DNA of 64,000 nt from Brachynemurus nebulosus. Taxonomy: Eukaryota; Arthropoda; Insecta; Neuroptera; Myrmeleontidae. The notes beneath the pieces were generated by a model. The model searched no databases. It saw only the letters and a program-made list of their open reading frames with translations, and was not told where the DNA came from. The first letter of the stretch is position 1, and every line of letters begins with the position of its first letter. The stretch covers positions 4,232,501-4,296,500 of the forward strand of contig JAPWDM010000016.1 of assembly GCA_035578155.1 (NCBI GenBank), written 5' to 3'. Shown here one piece after another: positions 31,889 to 44,378 of this stretch. The translations under genes and the position numbers were made by a program.

Positions 31889-32264
31889 TGGCTGTGTTCG
31901 AGCAGAAAAAAATTCTTTAAGCGCTTCAAGCCGCTTCATATTGCTGATTAATTTTCTGCCAGGACAAAAACCAAGTGACACGTAGTTCTGTCTTAAACCA
32001 ATTTTAATTTTACTGCGATAAATTACAAAATTCTGCCGTATTGTTGTTTACTCTGATGATTCTTCAATAATATGACCAATAATGTTATTCATATTGTGTA
32101 AAATATAAAAGAAGTAACAAATTTTCCTATGAATAACTCTTATTGAGGTTATTTTGTTTAAATATCTACGACGACATTTTGCTTTTTGGTGCTTTGTTAT
32201 TCTTAGTAAATCGCCATTTTGCTTTAAAGCGCTTTAAAGAATTTTTTCTGCTCGAACGTAGCCA
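31889..32264. mobile_element. 376-bp TIR MITE
   Basis: Inverted ends of about 38 bp begin tggctgtgttcgagcagaaa and close as tttctgctcgaacgtagcca. The pairing continues through a ttctttaaagcgctt word. No clear TSD is seen. Confidence 0.75.
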
Positions 32265-33288
32265 TTGTTTTTTTATTATAATTGTTACATATAATAGTTT
32301 TATTATTTTAAAAATTTTTATAAAACTCAACACAAAAAAATCACTATACTCTTTTGCTACTCTAGCGCTATTCTGGCGAGCTTTTGAACTGTTACTTAGT
32401 ACTTAAAACGGGACACCATATATGTATTATAACTATATGGCCAATCCCTATAAGAGGCAGTGGTTCCGATGAAGTGAAATGGATAGACGTCGGGTAGAGG
32501 CACTTCAGTTGTTTTGCGCAGATGCATCAATTAGTGTTTACTGTGTTTACTGTTCAGATTGGTTCATATTACCACCAAAAGAGTCGCATTTGCGCAAAAC
32601 GAACAAAATACTTCCAAATCTGCACCGTGATGTTGGGACGTTTTTTTCATATCCATTTGGCTATATATGTATACTACATATATGCGGGACACTTTTTGAA
32701 CTATTTTTCTGTTTTCCGTACAAGATAGTCCTCCTTATATTCTACACTCCATATCTTATAGAATGAAAATTTTTGTGTATTTTATTTATGCTATAGCCTC
32801 TGTGATATAGCTAAAGAGAATAACACTATCTATATATAGAAAGCACTCACTTAAATTATAGGATTTTTTCTTAGCAAGTGGTTATTTTACAATATATTTA
32901 AAAAAATGGTAATGGAGTATTTGACAATTTTTTTAAAAACCACCTTAGTGTGTTTATTACTTCTTACGAAACTCATAATACACATTTTTAAATTATTTTG
33001 TACTATATTTTTAATAAAAATAACCGATAAAATTTCAGTTTTAAAGATTTTAAAGATCGGCAAAACGATACTTTCTATCTCTTTCAAATCGTATGACGTC
33101 ATTGATTCTAAAACATTAGTAGTAGTAGGTCTAGTAATGAAAATTAATAATGAAAAATTTATTTCATAGTTACCAAAAAAGTAAACAACATTTTTCCTAA
33201 CTACAATTAGACCCAAGAGCCAATATGGTATGAAAATCCTCGTCATCGAACACCCTCATAATTTAAATGAAATTAGAAAGTAAATATA
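32265..33288. other. Non-coding stretch left of the large transposon
   Basis: Small frames here show no domain. At 33136-33222 there is a worn duplicate of a stretch from inside the adjacent terminal repeat (aaaagtaaacaacatttttcc and following; compare 33438-33484). Confidence 0.4.
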
Positions 33289-34015
33289 CCCAAAAATATA
33301 AAAACGTCGGTCGCCCGTAACTAATCCTGGACAAATTACCGTAATTAAGCGAATTATCGAAAAGACATTTTTTGACGTTTTAAATTATCAAATAATTTAA
33401 AAAAAATTAATAATGAAAAATTTCTTTCAGTTACAAAAAAAGTAAACAGTTTTTTCCTAACTACAAATAATACAGTTCAAGAGCCCACGACTTTTCCTCT
33501 ATATGTATTTTGTACAAATATACGAAACAGAGAGGTTAATTCAGTTATAACATCCTAATTAAATTTGTAGGGAAAACAGATAAATATGTATAAATTCACA
33601 ACAACTAGGTCATCTTTACTGGATCTTGCATTAAAAACTCCAGTATGCCGGTATTGGCAATCTATTACAAATGCTATTGGCGGTATATCCGTCATAAAAC
33701 ATCCGAATGAAATTTACAGGGAATATAGGTAATTGTCTACAGTTTCATAATATACAGGTCGCCCTTACCGGATCTTGTATTAAGTACGCCGGCGACCTAT
33801 TTTAAAGTATTGAACTGGCGGCACATCGCACCGTCATAAAACATCCGAATGAAATTTACAGGGAATATAGGTAATTGTCTACAGTTTCATAATATACAGG
33901 TCGCCCTTACCGGATCCTGTATTAAATACACCGGCGACCTATTTCAAAGTATTGAACTGGCGACACATCGCACCGTCATAAAACATCCGAGTGAAATTTG
34001 TCCCAGCGGCATACT
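33289..34015 (+). repeat. Left terminal repeat of the large transposon, with 142-bp minisatellite
   Basis: The outer part is unique to this repeat. The inner part has units with cgtcataaaacatccga at 33690, 33832 and 33974 (period 142). The same period appears in the right copy (56592, 56734, 56876, 57018). Confidence 0.8.
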
Positions 34016-34135
34016 CTTACTGAATTCAAATTTAAAAAAAAGATCTTAGTAGTGAGACGTATTATATTTGTATCAGTTAATATCTGTCATTGATTGTTTC
34101 TGATTGTATTCAATATCTGCAATAATAAATCCATT

Positions 34136-34372
34136 ATGAGGGTGTGTTTTGTTTGTAAAAAATCAAAAAATGTAATTGCTTTCAATAACAATTCGTTTGA
34201 GAAATGCTCTAAGGTGATTGCATTTCGTAAGAAAAAACAATTTAAACATGGTGATATTGTATTATCCCCTGAAGAGAAAGACAATCTCGGTTATCATATG
34301 GTTTGCTATCGTAAAGTAGTTAAAGTGAGAAGTGAATACAAAGAAGAATTTGAAAAAATGTTCCAGGAAAAT
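34136..34372 (+). pseudogene. Exon 1 of the large transposon's gene (zinc-binding N-terminus)
   Basis: From ATG 34136 the frame reads MRVCFVCKKSKNVIAF, then a Lys-rich stretch, then NLGYHMVCYRKVVKV. The CxxC and HxxxC pairs about 45 residues apart suggest one zinc site. The frame is followed by a strong splice donor (aat|gtaagt at 34373). Proteins of the same type, starting with a CxxC and continuing over about 1000 residues, are widespread in arthropod genomes in high copy. This exon itself has no break. The next exon is more than 5 kb away because the intron has taken in a palindrome, a Helitron-like element and a mariner-like element. Confidence 0.6.
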
Positions 34373-34540
34373 GTAAGTAAAATTTTTCTTTACTTTAATA
34401 GAGAGAGAGAGAGAGCGAAGGTTTATAGAATTTGATATTATAAATTTTTATATGAGATTATATATTACCTTTAATGAATTGGTAAAAGTATATTAAATAA
34501 TTAATTGTAGATAATTTTACTTTGTGAAAATCCATAATGA

Positions 34541-34753
34541 ATATGGTGAAAAATTTTTAATTTTCTCAAATTTTCACTTAAATATAAAGATATATTATTT
34601 TTCACTAACTAGTTTTCGATCGATTAGATCATCTTCAGGTGAAAACTGAACTGAACTGAAGATGATCTAATCGATCGAAAACTAGTTAGTGAAAAATAAT
34701 ATATCTCTGTATTTAAGTGAAAATTTGACAAAATTAAAATTTTTTCACCATAT
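34541..34753. repeat. 213-bp near-perfect palindrome
   Basis: Arms of about 98 bp run from atatggtgaa (34541) to the inverse ending caccatat (34753). They share ctaactagttttcgatcgat and gatctaatcgatcg. The loop is about 18 bp (gtgaaaactgaactgaac). It lies in intron 1, abutting the next element. Confidence 0.85.
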
Positions 34754-35943
34754 CTTAATAATATCATAAATGTGAAAGTTTGGATGTTTGGATGTTTGTT
34801 GCTCAATCAGGCCAAAATGGCTGAACGAATTTTGATAAAATTTTACGTACAAACTTCTTATACACTGACTTAACACATAGGTTAAATTTTATCCCAATTT
34901 CATGTTCCCGGGGGATACAAAACCAATTAACCAATCCCGCTCAAATAACTGAACCGAATCCGACGGAATTTGATTTACAGGCAATATTTATCCTGAATTA
35001 ACACATAGAATAATCTTATCCCGATTCAAGGCTCCTGTGGGATACAAAACCAGTTACTTAACCACAGCAAAATGACTGAACTGAATTCGATGAAATTGGT
35101 ATATAGAAACAATTTACTATGGATACATACAGGAGTTATTTTAATAACACATAGGATAATTTTATCCCGTTTTCATGTTCCTGAGGGATACAAATTCAGT
35201 TAATCAATCCCGCTCAAATAACTGAACCGAATCCGATGGAATTTGATGTACAGGCAATATTTTTCCTGAACTAGCACATAGAATAATCTTATCCCGATTC
35301 AGGATTCCTGTGTGATACAAAACCAGTTACTTAACCACAGCAAAATGACTGAACTGAATTCGGTGAAATTGGTATATAGAAACTATTTACTATGAATACA
35401 TACTGGAATTATTTTAATAACACATAGGATAGTTTTATCCCAATTGAATGTTCCTGGGGGATACAATCCCAGTTACTCAGTCACGTATTGCTAAAACCGA
35501 ATTTGATAAAATTTTGTACACAGACACTATTTATGCTGAGTTAACACAGAGAATAACGTTATCCCGATTGAAAGTTCCCGTGGGACACTAAATTAGTTAT
35601 TCCATTACACTAAAATGACTGAATTAAATGTGATGAAACTTTGTATACAAACGCTATTTACCTTGAATACGCACCTAGGATGATTTTGTTTCGATATGAG
35701 GTTTCTATGGGATACAAAACCAATCATTCAATCACGACAAAATCACTGAAACGATTTCGATGGAAATTAATACAGAATCATTTATTACCGGTTAGAGATA
35801 GAAATCGGATCGAGAGTTTTAAAGGTCCTCTCGAGTCTTACCGGCGGGAACGGGAACGCACAGATGTGGAAATTTTTTGACGGGAATTGAAACGGGCGGG
35901 AGTGGATAAATATGCTGGGAATGTTACATTTTTATTTTCGTTA

Positions 35944-37202
35944 GGGTAAAAGACCCGATTGTCGAACGGGGTTATAAGTCCGAACAGTTTTGACATTTAT
36001 ATCTTAATGAAGTTATTTCTGAAAGAAACCTCTGATAAAAAAAAATTATTATTAATAGAATGATTATTTTTCAATTTAAATTCACCTCACATTTAATGTC
36101 TCCTCACTTAATTTAAGAAATACATATATATATCGAACAATTTTTGTTGAATTCGTGAATTTTTAATATGATGGATGATCATTATTCAAAACACATGGGT
36201 TATAAATTGTAACATTTTTCACCGAATTTTTAAAGTTATTAGCATAATAAAAATATACAAATAATTGTTATTAGTCCACTTAAGAGATTAGGATAGCTCA
36301 ATTATATTTTATATGCGTTAAATATTATTTTTAGAAGTGTTTCTCCTTGGGATCCAAGTTTTAAGGTTGGGTACCCCATTTTGAGAATTATATATTACAT
36401 ATCTATTTTATAAACATTTTTAATTAATTTTTGGGTTTAAAACACTTAACTAACCGTTTTTATAATTTCACTTTAATATTTTATTTATTTCAGAACGTAA
36501 AATCAATTGAAAAATAATTAATATTGAATTAAAACTTCGAAATTGTTATTTACATATTATCAAATAAAAACGTTAAACATAATATGTATTAGATCTGAAA
36601 CGACACATAGAGATACAATATATACTTAATTTAACTGTTTAAAAATTCACAATGGTTAACGAATAAGTTAGAACGTACACAATGTTTTTTTTTAAAACTA
36701 CAGTAGATGGCGAAACCAAATGCAGTATTTTAGTGGTTTATTTTATCGAATATTTAAACCATTCTTGGCTTTTGCTTTGACGTTCTATGTTTCACTAGAT
36801 GTCACTCTATGATAATACTCTATGACATAAAGTTACACCTAGTAGTAGATGTGAGTGTCAAAGTGGCTGGAAGAGAATGGTTCAAATATTCGATAGTTAT
36901 TGTATGTCATGAACGTTAAATGCGTGTTTTTTCATAGGGGTCAGTGTGTTGTTTTTTTAAAGGAGGTTAATATATTCTGTTCGTTTTTTCATAGACGTCA
37001 ACAAATTATAAAACAAAAACATTAATAAATCAAAATTTTTGGGTTATATTTTCTTATTACATATTACATATTCATTGGATTAAAAAAACTTGGTTTCATG
37101 TTTACTAAGAAAAAAAATGGGTGTTTTGTTTATTTTTTAATTTTTTTAAGCTACTTTAATGATACAGCTAAAAATAGTGTTCGATGATCGGGTCTTTTAC
37201 CC
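35944..37202. mobile_element. Mariner-like (TA target) non-autonomous element, copy 1
   Basis: Inverted ends gggtaaaagacccgattgtcg and its match (gatgatcgggtcttttaccc) are flanked by TA on both sides (35942-35943, 37203-37204). The interior matches the copy at 57429-59096. No transposase frame was recognised. Confidence 0.7.
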
Positions 37203-37253
37203 TATTTAAAATTAAAAATTTTTTTGATAAAGCGGGACCGGAAATAAAGAAAA

Positions 37254-37455
37254 CGGGTTCGGGACTAATTTGAAGGAAACGTGCAGAAGTGACAATTTTT
37301 CTATGAAAATGGGAGTGAACGGGAGCGATGGGTATAAAACAGGTTCACCGAGAACGGGACTAATTTGAAAAAAACGGGCAGAAGTGACAATTTTTAGACG
37401 GGAATGGGAGTGAACGGGAGCGATGGGTATAATCATGAGTGGGCGGGAACGGCTT
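37254..37455 (+). repeat. 95-bp tandem repeat, two units
   Basis: Units with gggactaatttgaa, then cagaagtgacaattttt, then gagtgaacgggagcgatggg, begin near 37261 and 37356. A related fragment lies at 35845-35905, on the other side of the nested mariner-like element. Confidence 0.75.
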
Positions 37456-38457
37456 AAGAAAATCACTCCCGTGAGTATCTCTATTACTGACTGAAGATTC
37501 ATGTGGAATAAATTGCTTAGTTACACTCAATTTATTAAATATAAGGTTTTATTATAATTGAATTTATGGAGGTGTAAATATAAATTAGGTCAGTTATTTA
37601 AATCAGATGCATAGTAATAAATATTTTATTATCTACTCATCTTAAAATTTTGGAGAATAATGTAAATTATTTTTTTTTTTTTTTATACTTGGTACTTGAA
37701 CTTATGTTTAAAATTATTTCTTTTCGTAATAATCCCTTTATTTGGGTACAGAAAATACTATCTATTGTAGGACATGTGATTAACAGTTTTAAAATAAGAT
37801 GAATTTTCAAAATACGAATGTCATACATAAGCCAATAAAAATAAAACATAATAGAGATTTGCATAAAGGTGATAAAAGTAAGCAATGGATTTTTGAAGTT
37901 ATAAAATTTAAGTATACGCCCATTTAATTATTTATTTATGTATTACCTTATACCGAGAGTATTGCAATAAAATGTTAGGTATAAAATTTTTTTCATAGCC
38001 TTATTATAAGAATCCACTAATTAAATCAAAATCAAATCGCTGAAACGGCTGGACCGATTTTGATAAAATTTTATATACACACTCTTTATACACTGAATTA
38101 ACATATGGGCTAAATTTTATTCCGGTTGTAAGTTCCTCAGGGATACAAAATTTTTCAAACACGCCCCACAAAATTAAACTTAATTCGATGAAATCTGGTA
38201 CACAGGCACTATTTATCCTGAGTTAACACATAGGATAATCTTATCCCGATTAAAGGTTCCTGTGAGATGACTGAACCGAATTTGATAAAACTTAATATAC
38301 AGATACTATTTACTATGAACACATATAGTAATAATTTTTAAATAGTTTTAGTCGGGATAGTTTTATCCCGATTGAAGGTTCCCGGGAGAAGAAGGCGGAT
38401 ACAAAACGGGGGAGGGGATCGAATTCAATGCGGGCGAAGCCGCGGGTCAAAGCTAGT

Positions 38458-39980
38458 ATTAAATAAATTTAAAAATTTTTATCCGGCCCTGTTTTATTTA
38501 TGTTAAAAACACATCATTAGTAGTGATTCCTTTAGAACCCGTTTACACATTGATTTGCGTGTGTTTACTGCAAACGCGAATAGAATTACATTTAGATATA
38601 ACGAAACCAGTACTTATTACGTAACTCTATTACGTTTGCAGCAAGCACTCGCACTCGCGCTAATCAGTGTGCAAATGGACCATAACGTACATACTAGAGA
38701 TGTGCCAAACTCGTGAATTCACGCGTGACCCGACGGGTCACGCGTGACCCATCGTGATCATGAACAATTTTTTATGATCGTGCGTGAGTGGGCGTGATCG
38801 TGACATTTAATTTCTTGCCGTGAATAATTCGCGAGTCACGAAAAGTTAAAGACCATGAATAAAAAAATTTTAAAAATAATTTTTTTCAATTTTAGGGAAT
38901 ATTAACTAAACCAATTTGATTTTTTAACTACAAAAAAAAAAAAACGTTTCTTTTATATTAGGTACTTTTTATGAGTACAAGTAGGTAGAAATCCAATAAC
39001 CCTTTGTACTAACAAATTCCAGTTTTTTACCGAGATATGTATACAAAAGAGTGTATACAAAATGATTTACAATTTAGAAATGTCCAACTGTGAAATTGTT
39101 CTGATTATTTCTATTTCGTATATTTGAAAATATTACAAGGTCAGTTTTACAGCTTTCAATAGTATAATCTATCATTCTATGAAGGAATAAATAAAGAACA
39201 TATGGGTTAATTTTAAGGAAATATTATCTTTTTCAACATTTTAAGTTGTTTATTGTCATTATTATTTTTTTTTTCAATTTTATTATTTATGTATGTATTT
39301 ATGGGTACCTACTAAAAAAATATTTTGCCACAATTTTGTTAAAAAACTACATATATTATTTAGTTTGGTTGTGCGAAATATCATATTTATATACAAATAC
39401 AGTACCTACAATAAGAACAAAAATTAAACAATAAATCACCAGATGAAAAATTTTGAAAATTTTCTCACTTTCCAGAAAAAAATAAATAGCATGTAACTTG
39501 CATCAGTATTAATCTCAGTGAACCGTACTAACCGTATTTCTGATTTTATCGTGAGGACATAATTTTTACTGACTGTTAAAACGCTAGTGATTTTTACTCA
39601 AAATTCAAACGATTATATTTAAAAGTTTTTATGTTTAATTCGTAAGCGTGCGTGAGTGTGAAAGTATTAAATTTTTTTGTTCGTGATTGTGCGTGAGTGT
39701 GAAAAGAAATAAATTTTCTCGTTCATACTGCATAGTACATACTGCATGATATACTCCATATACTCTATATGGTTATTGCAATTTGGAGTGTGTATGAGAG
39801 AGATTGAATGAAAACAGACAGGAATGTATTTCATAAAATTTTAAAATTTTTTTAAAAATTACGAAAATTATTTTTTCAATATAATTATTTTTTTTTTAGT
39901 ATTTAAATAAACTTATAAGTTTTTACTTATATCTATACAGTCTATCTATCCAAATTAGCTTGAGCTCTAATAAATTTTAG
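38458..39980. other. Intron remainder with a short GC-rich hairpin
   Basis: This is AT-rich non-coding sequence. At 38722-38744 cgcgtgaccc and gggtcacgcg form a 10-bp stem with a 3-base loop, within a run of cgtgatcgtg-type words (38700-38820, again 39640-39730) that may delimit another repeat. Confidence 0.4.
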
Positions 39981-40135
39981 ATACAATTCACTCCACCTGC
40001 ATCCACTTCAATGATAAACAGTCGTTACAGAATAAGAGTCTATTACAAATCGAAGGATCAGTCTCTTCGACTGAATGTTCCAATTCATCACATGCTGAAA
40101 GTTTATCCAGCTCTGTTGATATCTCAGTCTATTAG
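39981..40135 (+). pseudogene. Possible exon 2 of the large transposon's gene
   Basis: The stretch is bounded by a pyrimidine-poor but usable acceptor (aaattttag|at) and a donor (attag|gtttgt). One frame gives a Ser-rich linker (VSSTECSNSSHAESLSSS) of the sort expected between the N-terminal zinc site and the next conserved part. It ends on a stop at the donor, so either the boundary is off by a few bases or it is dead. Assignment rests on position and composition. Confidence 0.35.
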
Positions 40136-40202
40136 GTTTGTAAATGAATGAATAGTTTATGAAAATATAAATTATTTACAAATTTCTTCCACTTCATTTT
40201 AG

Positions 40203-40704
40203 TTACAACTAGATCAGCAAGCACTATGAGCATAGAAAAATTGACAATGAAAGTTGTGGAAACAAAAATTCATCGAGACTAGTAATATTGAGCGGCAGTA
40301 AAATTTTATGTGTTTTTTGTAATATAAATCGAAAAAACCTAGGTAATCATTTTGAGCTTCCTTATATTTGCCAAACACCAAATAGCAGGGAACAATTTAA
40401 AAAAATGGCTAAAATATTAGAAGATAATGAACTAATTCATAAAATTGACAACAGCACATATTTAGCGTATCACAAAATATGTAAATTAAATTACAAGAAA
40501 AAATTTTATTCAATATTGCATACTCCTGAAGCCGATGCAGACACATGGCATGAATTAAGAAGAATTCACACAGAAGCTTTCGATGAGTTAACTAAATTTT
40601 TGTACGAGATAATTTCTAAAGAAAATGTATACCACAGAGACCGTGCAACTATCTCTTTCATGAAATCGGTAGTGTGTACTTCTGTGTACCTTAAACAACT
40701 TTGT
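40203..40704 (+). pseudogene. Exon 3 of the large transposon's gene
   Basis: After an acceptor (catttt|ag at 40202) the frame gives NKNSSRLVILSGSKILCVFC, then KKMAKILEDNELIHKI, YLAYHKICKLNYKKKF and a long helical part ending FMKSVVCTSVYLKQL. It is a second CxxC...YHxxC site followed by a domain seen in the same high-copy arthropod protein family. One in-frame stop lies near the exon start (about 40211), and after about 40704 the frame continues only by chance. The next piece of the protein resumes at 44144. Confidence 0.5.
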
Positions 40705-40967
40705 GCTCATTCGCTGAGTAATCGTTGTTGCGTAAAGATTATATTGTGTGCTCATTGTGTGTCATTTTTTTTTCTAAATTTAAAATTTTGGTACAAAAAA
40801 ATATGAAGTGTGTTGTACCTACTTGTAAAAGCTACAGCAAGCAAAATAAAGGGATATTTTTGTTCTTATAAGTAAATTTATATTAAATTTATTTTTTGTT
40901 TGTTAAATGATTGTCAGCCATGTTTATATAGTAATTAGTATGTATGTACCGTGGTACCATTCAACAC

Positions 40968-41840
40968 ACTGCTATATAGTTAGCAGTCGAAAAATTTCTT
41001 TTAAATTGAAAATACTTTTATTCGATTGGGAATCATTTGGGAAAATTTAGGAATATAATTTTTTTATTTAGGACATTATAATTAGTGAGTAATTAATTAG
41101 TCTTTTTTTAGCGTATAGTTAGCAGACATGAAAATAAAAAATATTTAATTTTACGTTATTTGATAGTAAATAGTTTGGGAAGAACATTAAAATTAATCAC
41201 ACCATTTGGGAATTCATAATTAATTAATTATGCCGATTTTTCTGTTTACGATTTTACATGTACAATATATTTAATGACTGACGCCACTGACTAATATGGC
41301 GGCAAAATTCAAACACTTTTGTATGTTAAAATTATGAATTATTTTTCGAACTGTACTTCATTAGTATGTTGTATATTTACATTTTACATAATTTTATTGA
41401 CGGAAAGTATGAATTGAAAAGTTATGTTATAATATGCAACATACTAATGAAGTACAGTTCGAAAAATAATTCATAATTTTAACATACAAAAGTGTTTGAA
41501 TTTTGCCGCCATATTAGTCAGTGGCGTCAGTCATTAAATATATTGTACAAGTAAAATCGTAAACAGAAAAATCGGCATAATTAATTAATTATGAATTCCC
41601 AAATGGTGTGATTAATTTTAATGTTCTTCCCAAACTATTTACTATCAAATAACGTAAAATTAAATATTTTTTATTTTCATGTCTGCTAACTATACGCTAA
41701 AAAAAGACTAATTAATTACTCACTAATTATAATGTCCTAAATAAAAAAATTATATTCCTAAACTTTCCCAAATGATTCCCAATCGAATAAAAGTATTTTC
41801 AATTTAAAAGAAATTTTTCGACTGCCAACTATATGGCAGT
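40968..41840. mobile_element. 873-bp foldback element with perfect 9-bp TSD (MULE-like)
   Basis: Arms of about 404 bp (40968-41371 and 41437-41840) are almost perfect inverted copies around a 65-bp loop. The sequence attcaacac occurs on both sides (40959-40967 and 41841-41849). Each end also carries a small internal hairpin (actgc...gcagt). Long inverted arms with a 9-bp duplication are typical of Mutator-like elements; no transposase is present. It sits in the first intron of the THAP remnant. Confidence 0.85.
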
Positions 41841-42234
41841 ATTCAACACAACCAATACACCTACAAGTTGCTTGCGTCACACAGAACGCGTCATACTACG
41901 TCATTGGTCATACCAATAAACCAGGGTTGGCATTGTTATTATAAGTGAAATTTTTCTTAATTTTCTTATTTAAGTATTTCATTTTTTATTAAAATTACAC
42001 ATTTTTAAGTTACTTCGTTACATTCATATTATGTTTTTCTTAAAATAATTGTATTTAAGATATTTTTTACTAATAATTATTATGTTATTAAGTCTTTATG
42101 TAAAAATATCATTTTTTAGACTTTCTAAAAATTAAAAACTAGCTTAAGCACAGTTATTTTTATTTGATATTGCTGTAATTATATTAATTTTTTCTTGAAA
42201 TTATTATATTTATAATATTGGCTTGATATTTATT

Positions 42235-42594
42235 GATCGTGTTCCATTAACAAACACAAACGACACTGTGTAACACACTGCATTTAGGGGAAAAGTAATG
42301 CCAACCAAATTTTCGTGATTTTTGTACTTTCTTTTTTTCACAAAAAAATTAATTTTTTTAATTTTATTGCGAAAGTAACCTTTTATCTGCTTTTAATTAA
42401 ATTATTATTTATGTAATTGGGAATCACAAAAAGTATGCTAAGCAGATTGAATCTATTTTTTTTTTTTAAATCTAGTAACTTTGTTTATGCTGCCCTCTGC
42501 AGAAACACAATAAAAGTTCAATTAGTGAAAAAAGTAGACACAGTGTAACACAGTGTCATGCATTGTGTAAAATTTTTGCTAATGGAATACGGTC
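42235..42594. mobile_element. 360-bp TIR MITE
   Basis: The left end gatcgtgttccattaacaaa pairs with the right end tttgctaatggaatacggtc. A cacagtgt/acactgtg word pair extends the TIR to about 55 bp. No clean TSD is seen. It lies just before the acceptor of THAP exon 2. Confidence 0.65.
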
Positions 42595-43128
42595 GTTATT
42601 TACATTAAATTGTTCCAGTTTTCCTAAAGATGTACAAAGTAAGTTAGCATGAGTTGATGCAATTAAGATAATTATAATGAGTTGCAATTAAGATGCAATT
42701 AAGACACCTGCTGATTGGATTCCATCCAAAAGTTCCAGAATTTGTGCGAGACATTTTAAAGAAGATTGCATTTATACAACAAAGGCGGGAATGGTATAAG
42801 GTAATAAATTGGTACCTGGAGCAGTTCCTACATTACATTTACCAGTAAGTGTTACCATATTTATAGCAGCATAAAAATTTAGTTAATATTTACATATTAA
42901 TTTTAGTTTCAGTCTACAAATGATAAAGCTACGCAAACTGATTTTAAAGAAAATCTACTTGTGTTGTCAGAATTTGAAACAGAACGTTGTTCGTCATCTT
43001 TATCGGAAATGAATATAGATTTGATGTCAACATCCACTGATTCGAAAACTTTCGATTCTTCTCGGGAAACATCGTCATTGTCTTTTACGTCGGATCCAAT
43101 TACATCACCAGCACATACAATAAATTAA

Positions 43129-43888
43129 TTTTAATTCAAGGACAATAGAAATGTATTATTTTTTTTAAAGTAAAGTTACTTTTAAAAACGTGTTTTTTTG
43201 CATTTACTTTATTTTTAATAAATTCTTTGTAGTTTTATATGGTACATTATTTTTTTGCACGATCGTGTATTTTTATGCACTTACCGATGCTGTTGACAAT
43301 GCTAGTAAGCTACATTTCCCGAACGTTTGTTTATATCCATAACAATCAAAAAAGTAACAATATGGTAAGTAAATTAGGTGTGAAAATAACAGTGCGGTAA
43401 GTAAAATTAGACTAAAAATGATTATAATTATTTATTTATAATGAAATTAAAAGTAAAATTTGAACAGTTAAATAAAATTAATTAATTTAAATATTAGAAT
43501 TTTCACTAGTTTGTACATTATTAATTATTACCATAATTTGCCTTCATATTTTATTTACATTTCAAAATGTACATAATTTTTCTTTCATTTTACGCGAATT
43601 TTGCAACTAATATTAAATGCTTCATCAATTTCATTATTCTCACTAATATTATAATTTAACAAATTATTCCCCTTAATTTTTTCAATAGAAAAGTAAAAAA
43701 ATGAAATTTATAACATTTTTTTATATTTTTAAAATTTCCTTAATTCGACCCTGATAGTTTTATTTTGTAACTGTGTTGCGTGTACCCCCATATGTACAGT
43801 AATTGCTTGGTGGGGGCCAGCATTTTCTATCTTCTACATGTTACACTGGTTTCAATTGTATAAAGATACGTATTGTACCTCTGTCCTC
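43129..43888. other. AT-rich non-coding stretch
   Basis: Nothing supportable was recognised between the THAP remnant and the hAT MITE. Confidence 0.4.
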
Positions 43889-43896
43889 TGTGATGT

Positions 43897-44073
43897 CAGA
43901 GGCGTAGCGACGGGGGTGCAAGGGGGTCTATCATGCACCGGGCGCGACTTGCAGAAGGGCGCCAAATGTATACCAAAGAGGTGCCAAATATTAACTATAC
44001 GTGTTTTGGTAGGAATGGGGGGCGCCAATAAAGTGTCGTGCCCCGGGCGCCAGTTATGTTCACTACGCCACTG
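43897..44073. mobile_element. 177-bp hAT MITE with perfect 8-bp TSD
   Basis: The ends are cagaggcgtagcgacgg and ttcactacgccactg, an inverted hAT pair. The flanking duplication tgtgatgt is exact (43889-43896, 44074-44081). The interior is GC-rich (ccgggcgc words). Confidence 0.9.
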
Positions 44074-44378
44074 TGTGATGTATACTATTTTACCGATATA
44101 TTTAAGCTGTATGTAGCTCTTTTGTTAGAATTAGTTTTTTTAGCTCATATAAGTCAGATTTTCAAAATTATCGCCCAGAACATTTAGTATACAAAACAAA
44201 TAGTATACAAAGTAGGTATGAATTTAGACAAACTAGTATAATTATGATAGACTAATATCAAAGTCAGCACAAACCTCTAATATAAAAGAGGTAGCATTTA
44301 CTCTTCGTCGCTCTGTAAAAAATATTGAAAAAAGCAATTCAAATAAAATAACACTTGAAAACACTATACAAGGAGACT

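Larger units (their letters stand above)
34753..38457 (+). mobile_element. Helitron-like element (non-autonomous), with nested insertion
   Basis: The left end reads TC followed by ttaataatatcataaatg after an A. The right end has a GC-rich hairpin-forming stretch (gcgggcgaagccgcgggtc) followed by CTAG and then T. TC...CTRR between A and T, with a hairpin just before the end, is the Helitron signature. The interior is dominated by tandem units of about 120-150 bp carrying aacacatagga(t)aattttatccc and ggatacaaaacc words (34871-35740, again 38090-38390). No Rep/helicase ORF is present. A mariner-like element is nested at 35944-37202. Confidence 0.6.
40803..43128 (+). pseudogene. THAP-domain gene remnant, three exons
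   Basis: Exon 1 (from ATG 40803) reads MKCVVPTCKSYSKQNKG, with the CxxxC of a C2CH zinc finger. Exon 2 (42619-42844) begins FPKDVQSKLA, where the expected Trp codon is TGA, then has DWIPSKSSRICARHFKED (the CxxH), a second stop, and GNKLVPGAVPTLHLP with the AVPT-type box. A good donor (cca|gtaagt) and acceptor (tttcag|tct) join it in frame to exon 3 (42913-43128), a Ser/Thr-rich acidic stretch. THAP domains bind DNA and are shared with P-element transposases. Two stops and the 1.7-kb first intron, swollen by a foldback and a MITE, show it is dead. It lies in an intron of the larger gene, same strand. Confidence 0.7.
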
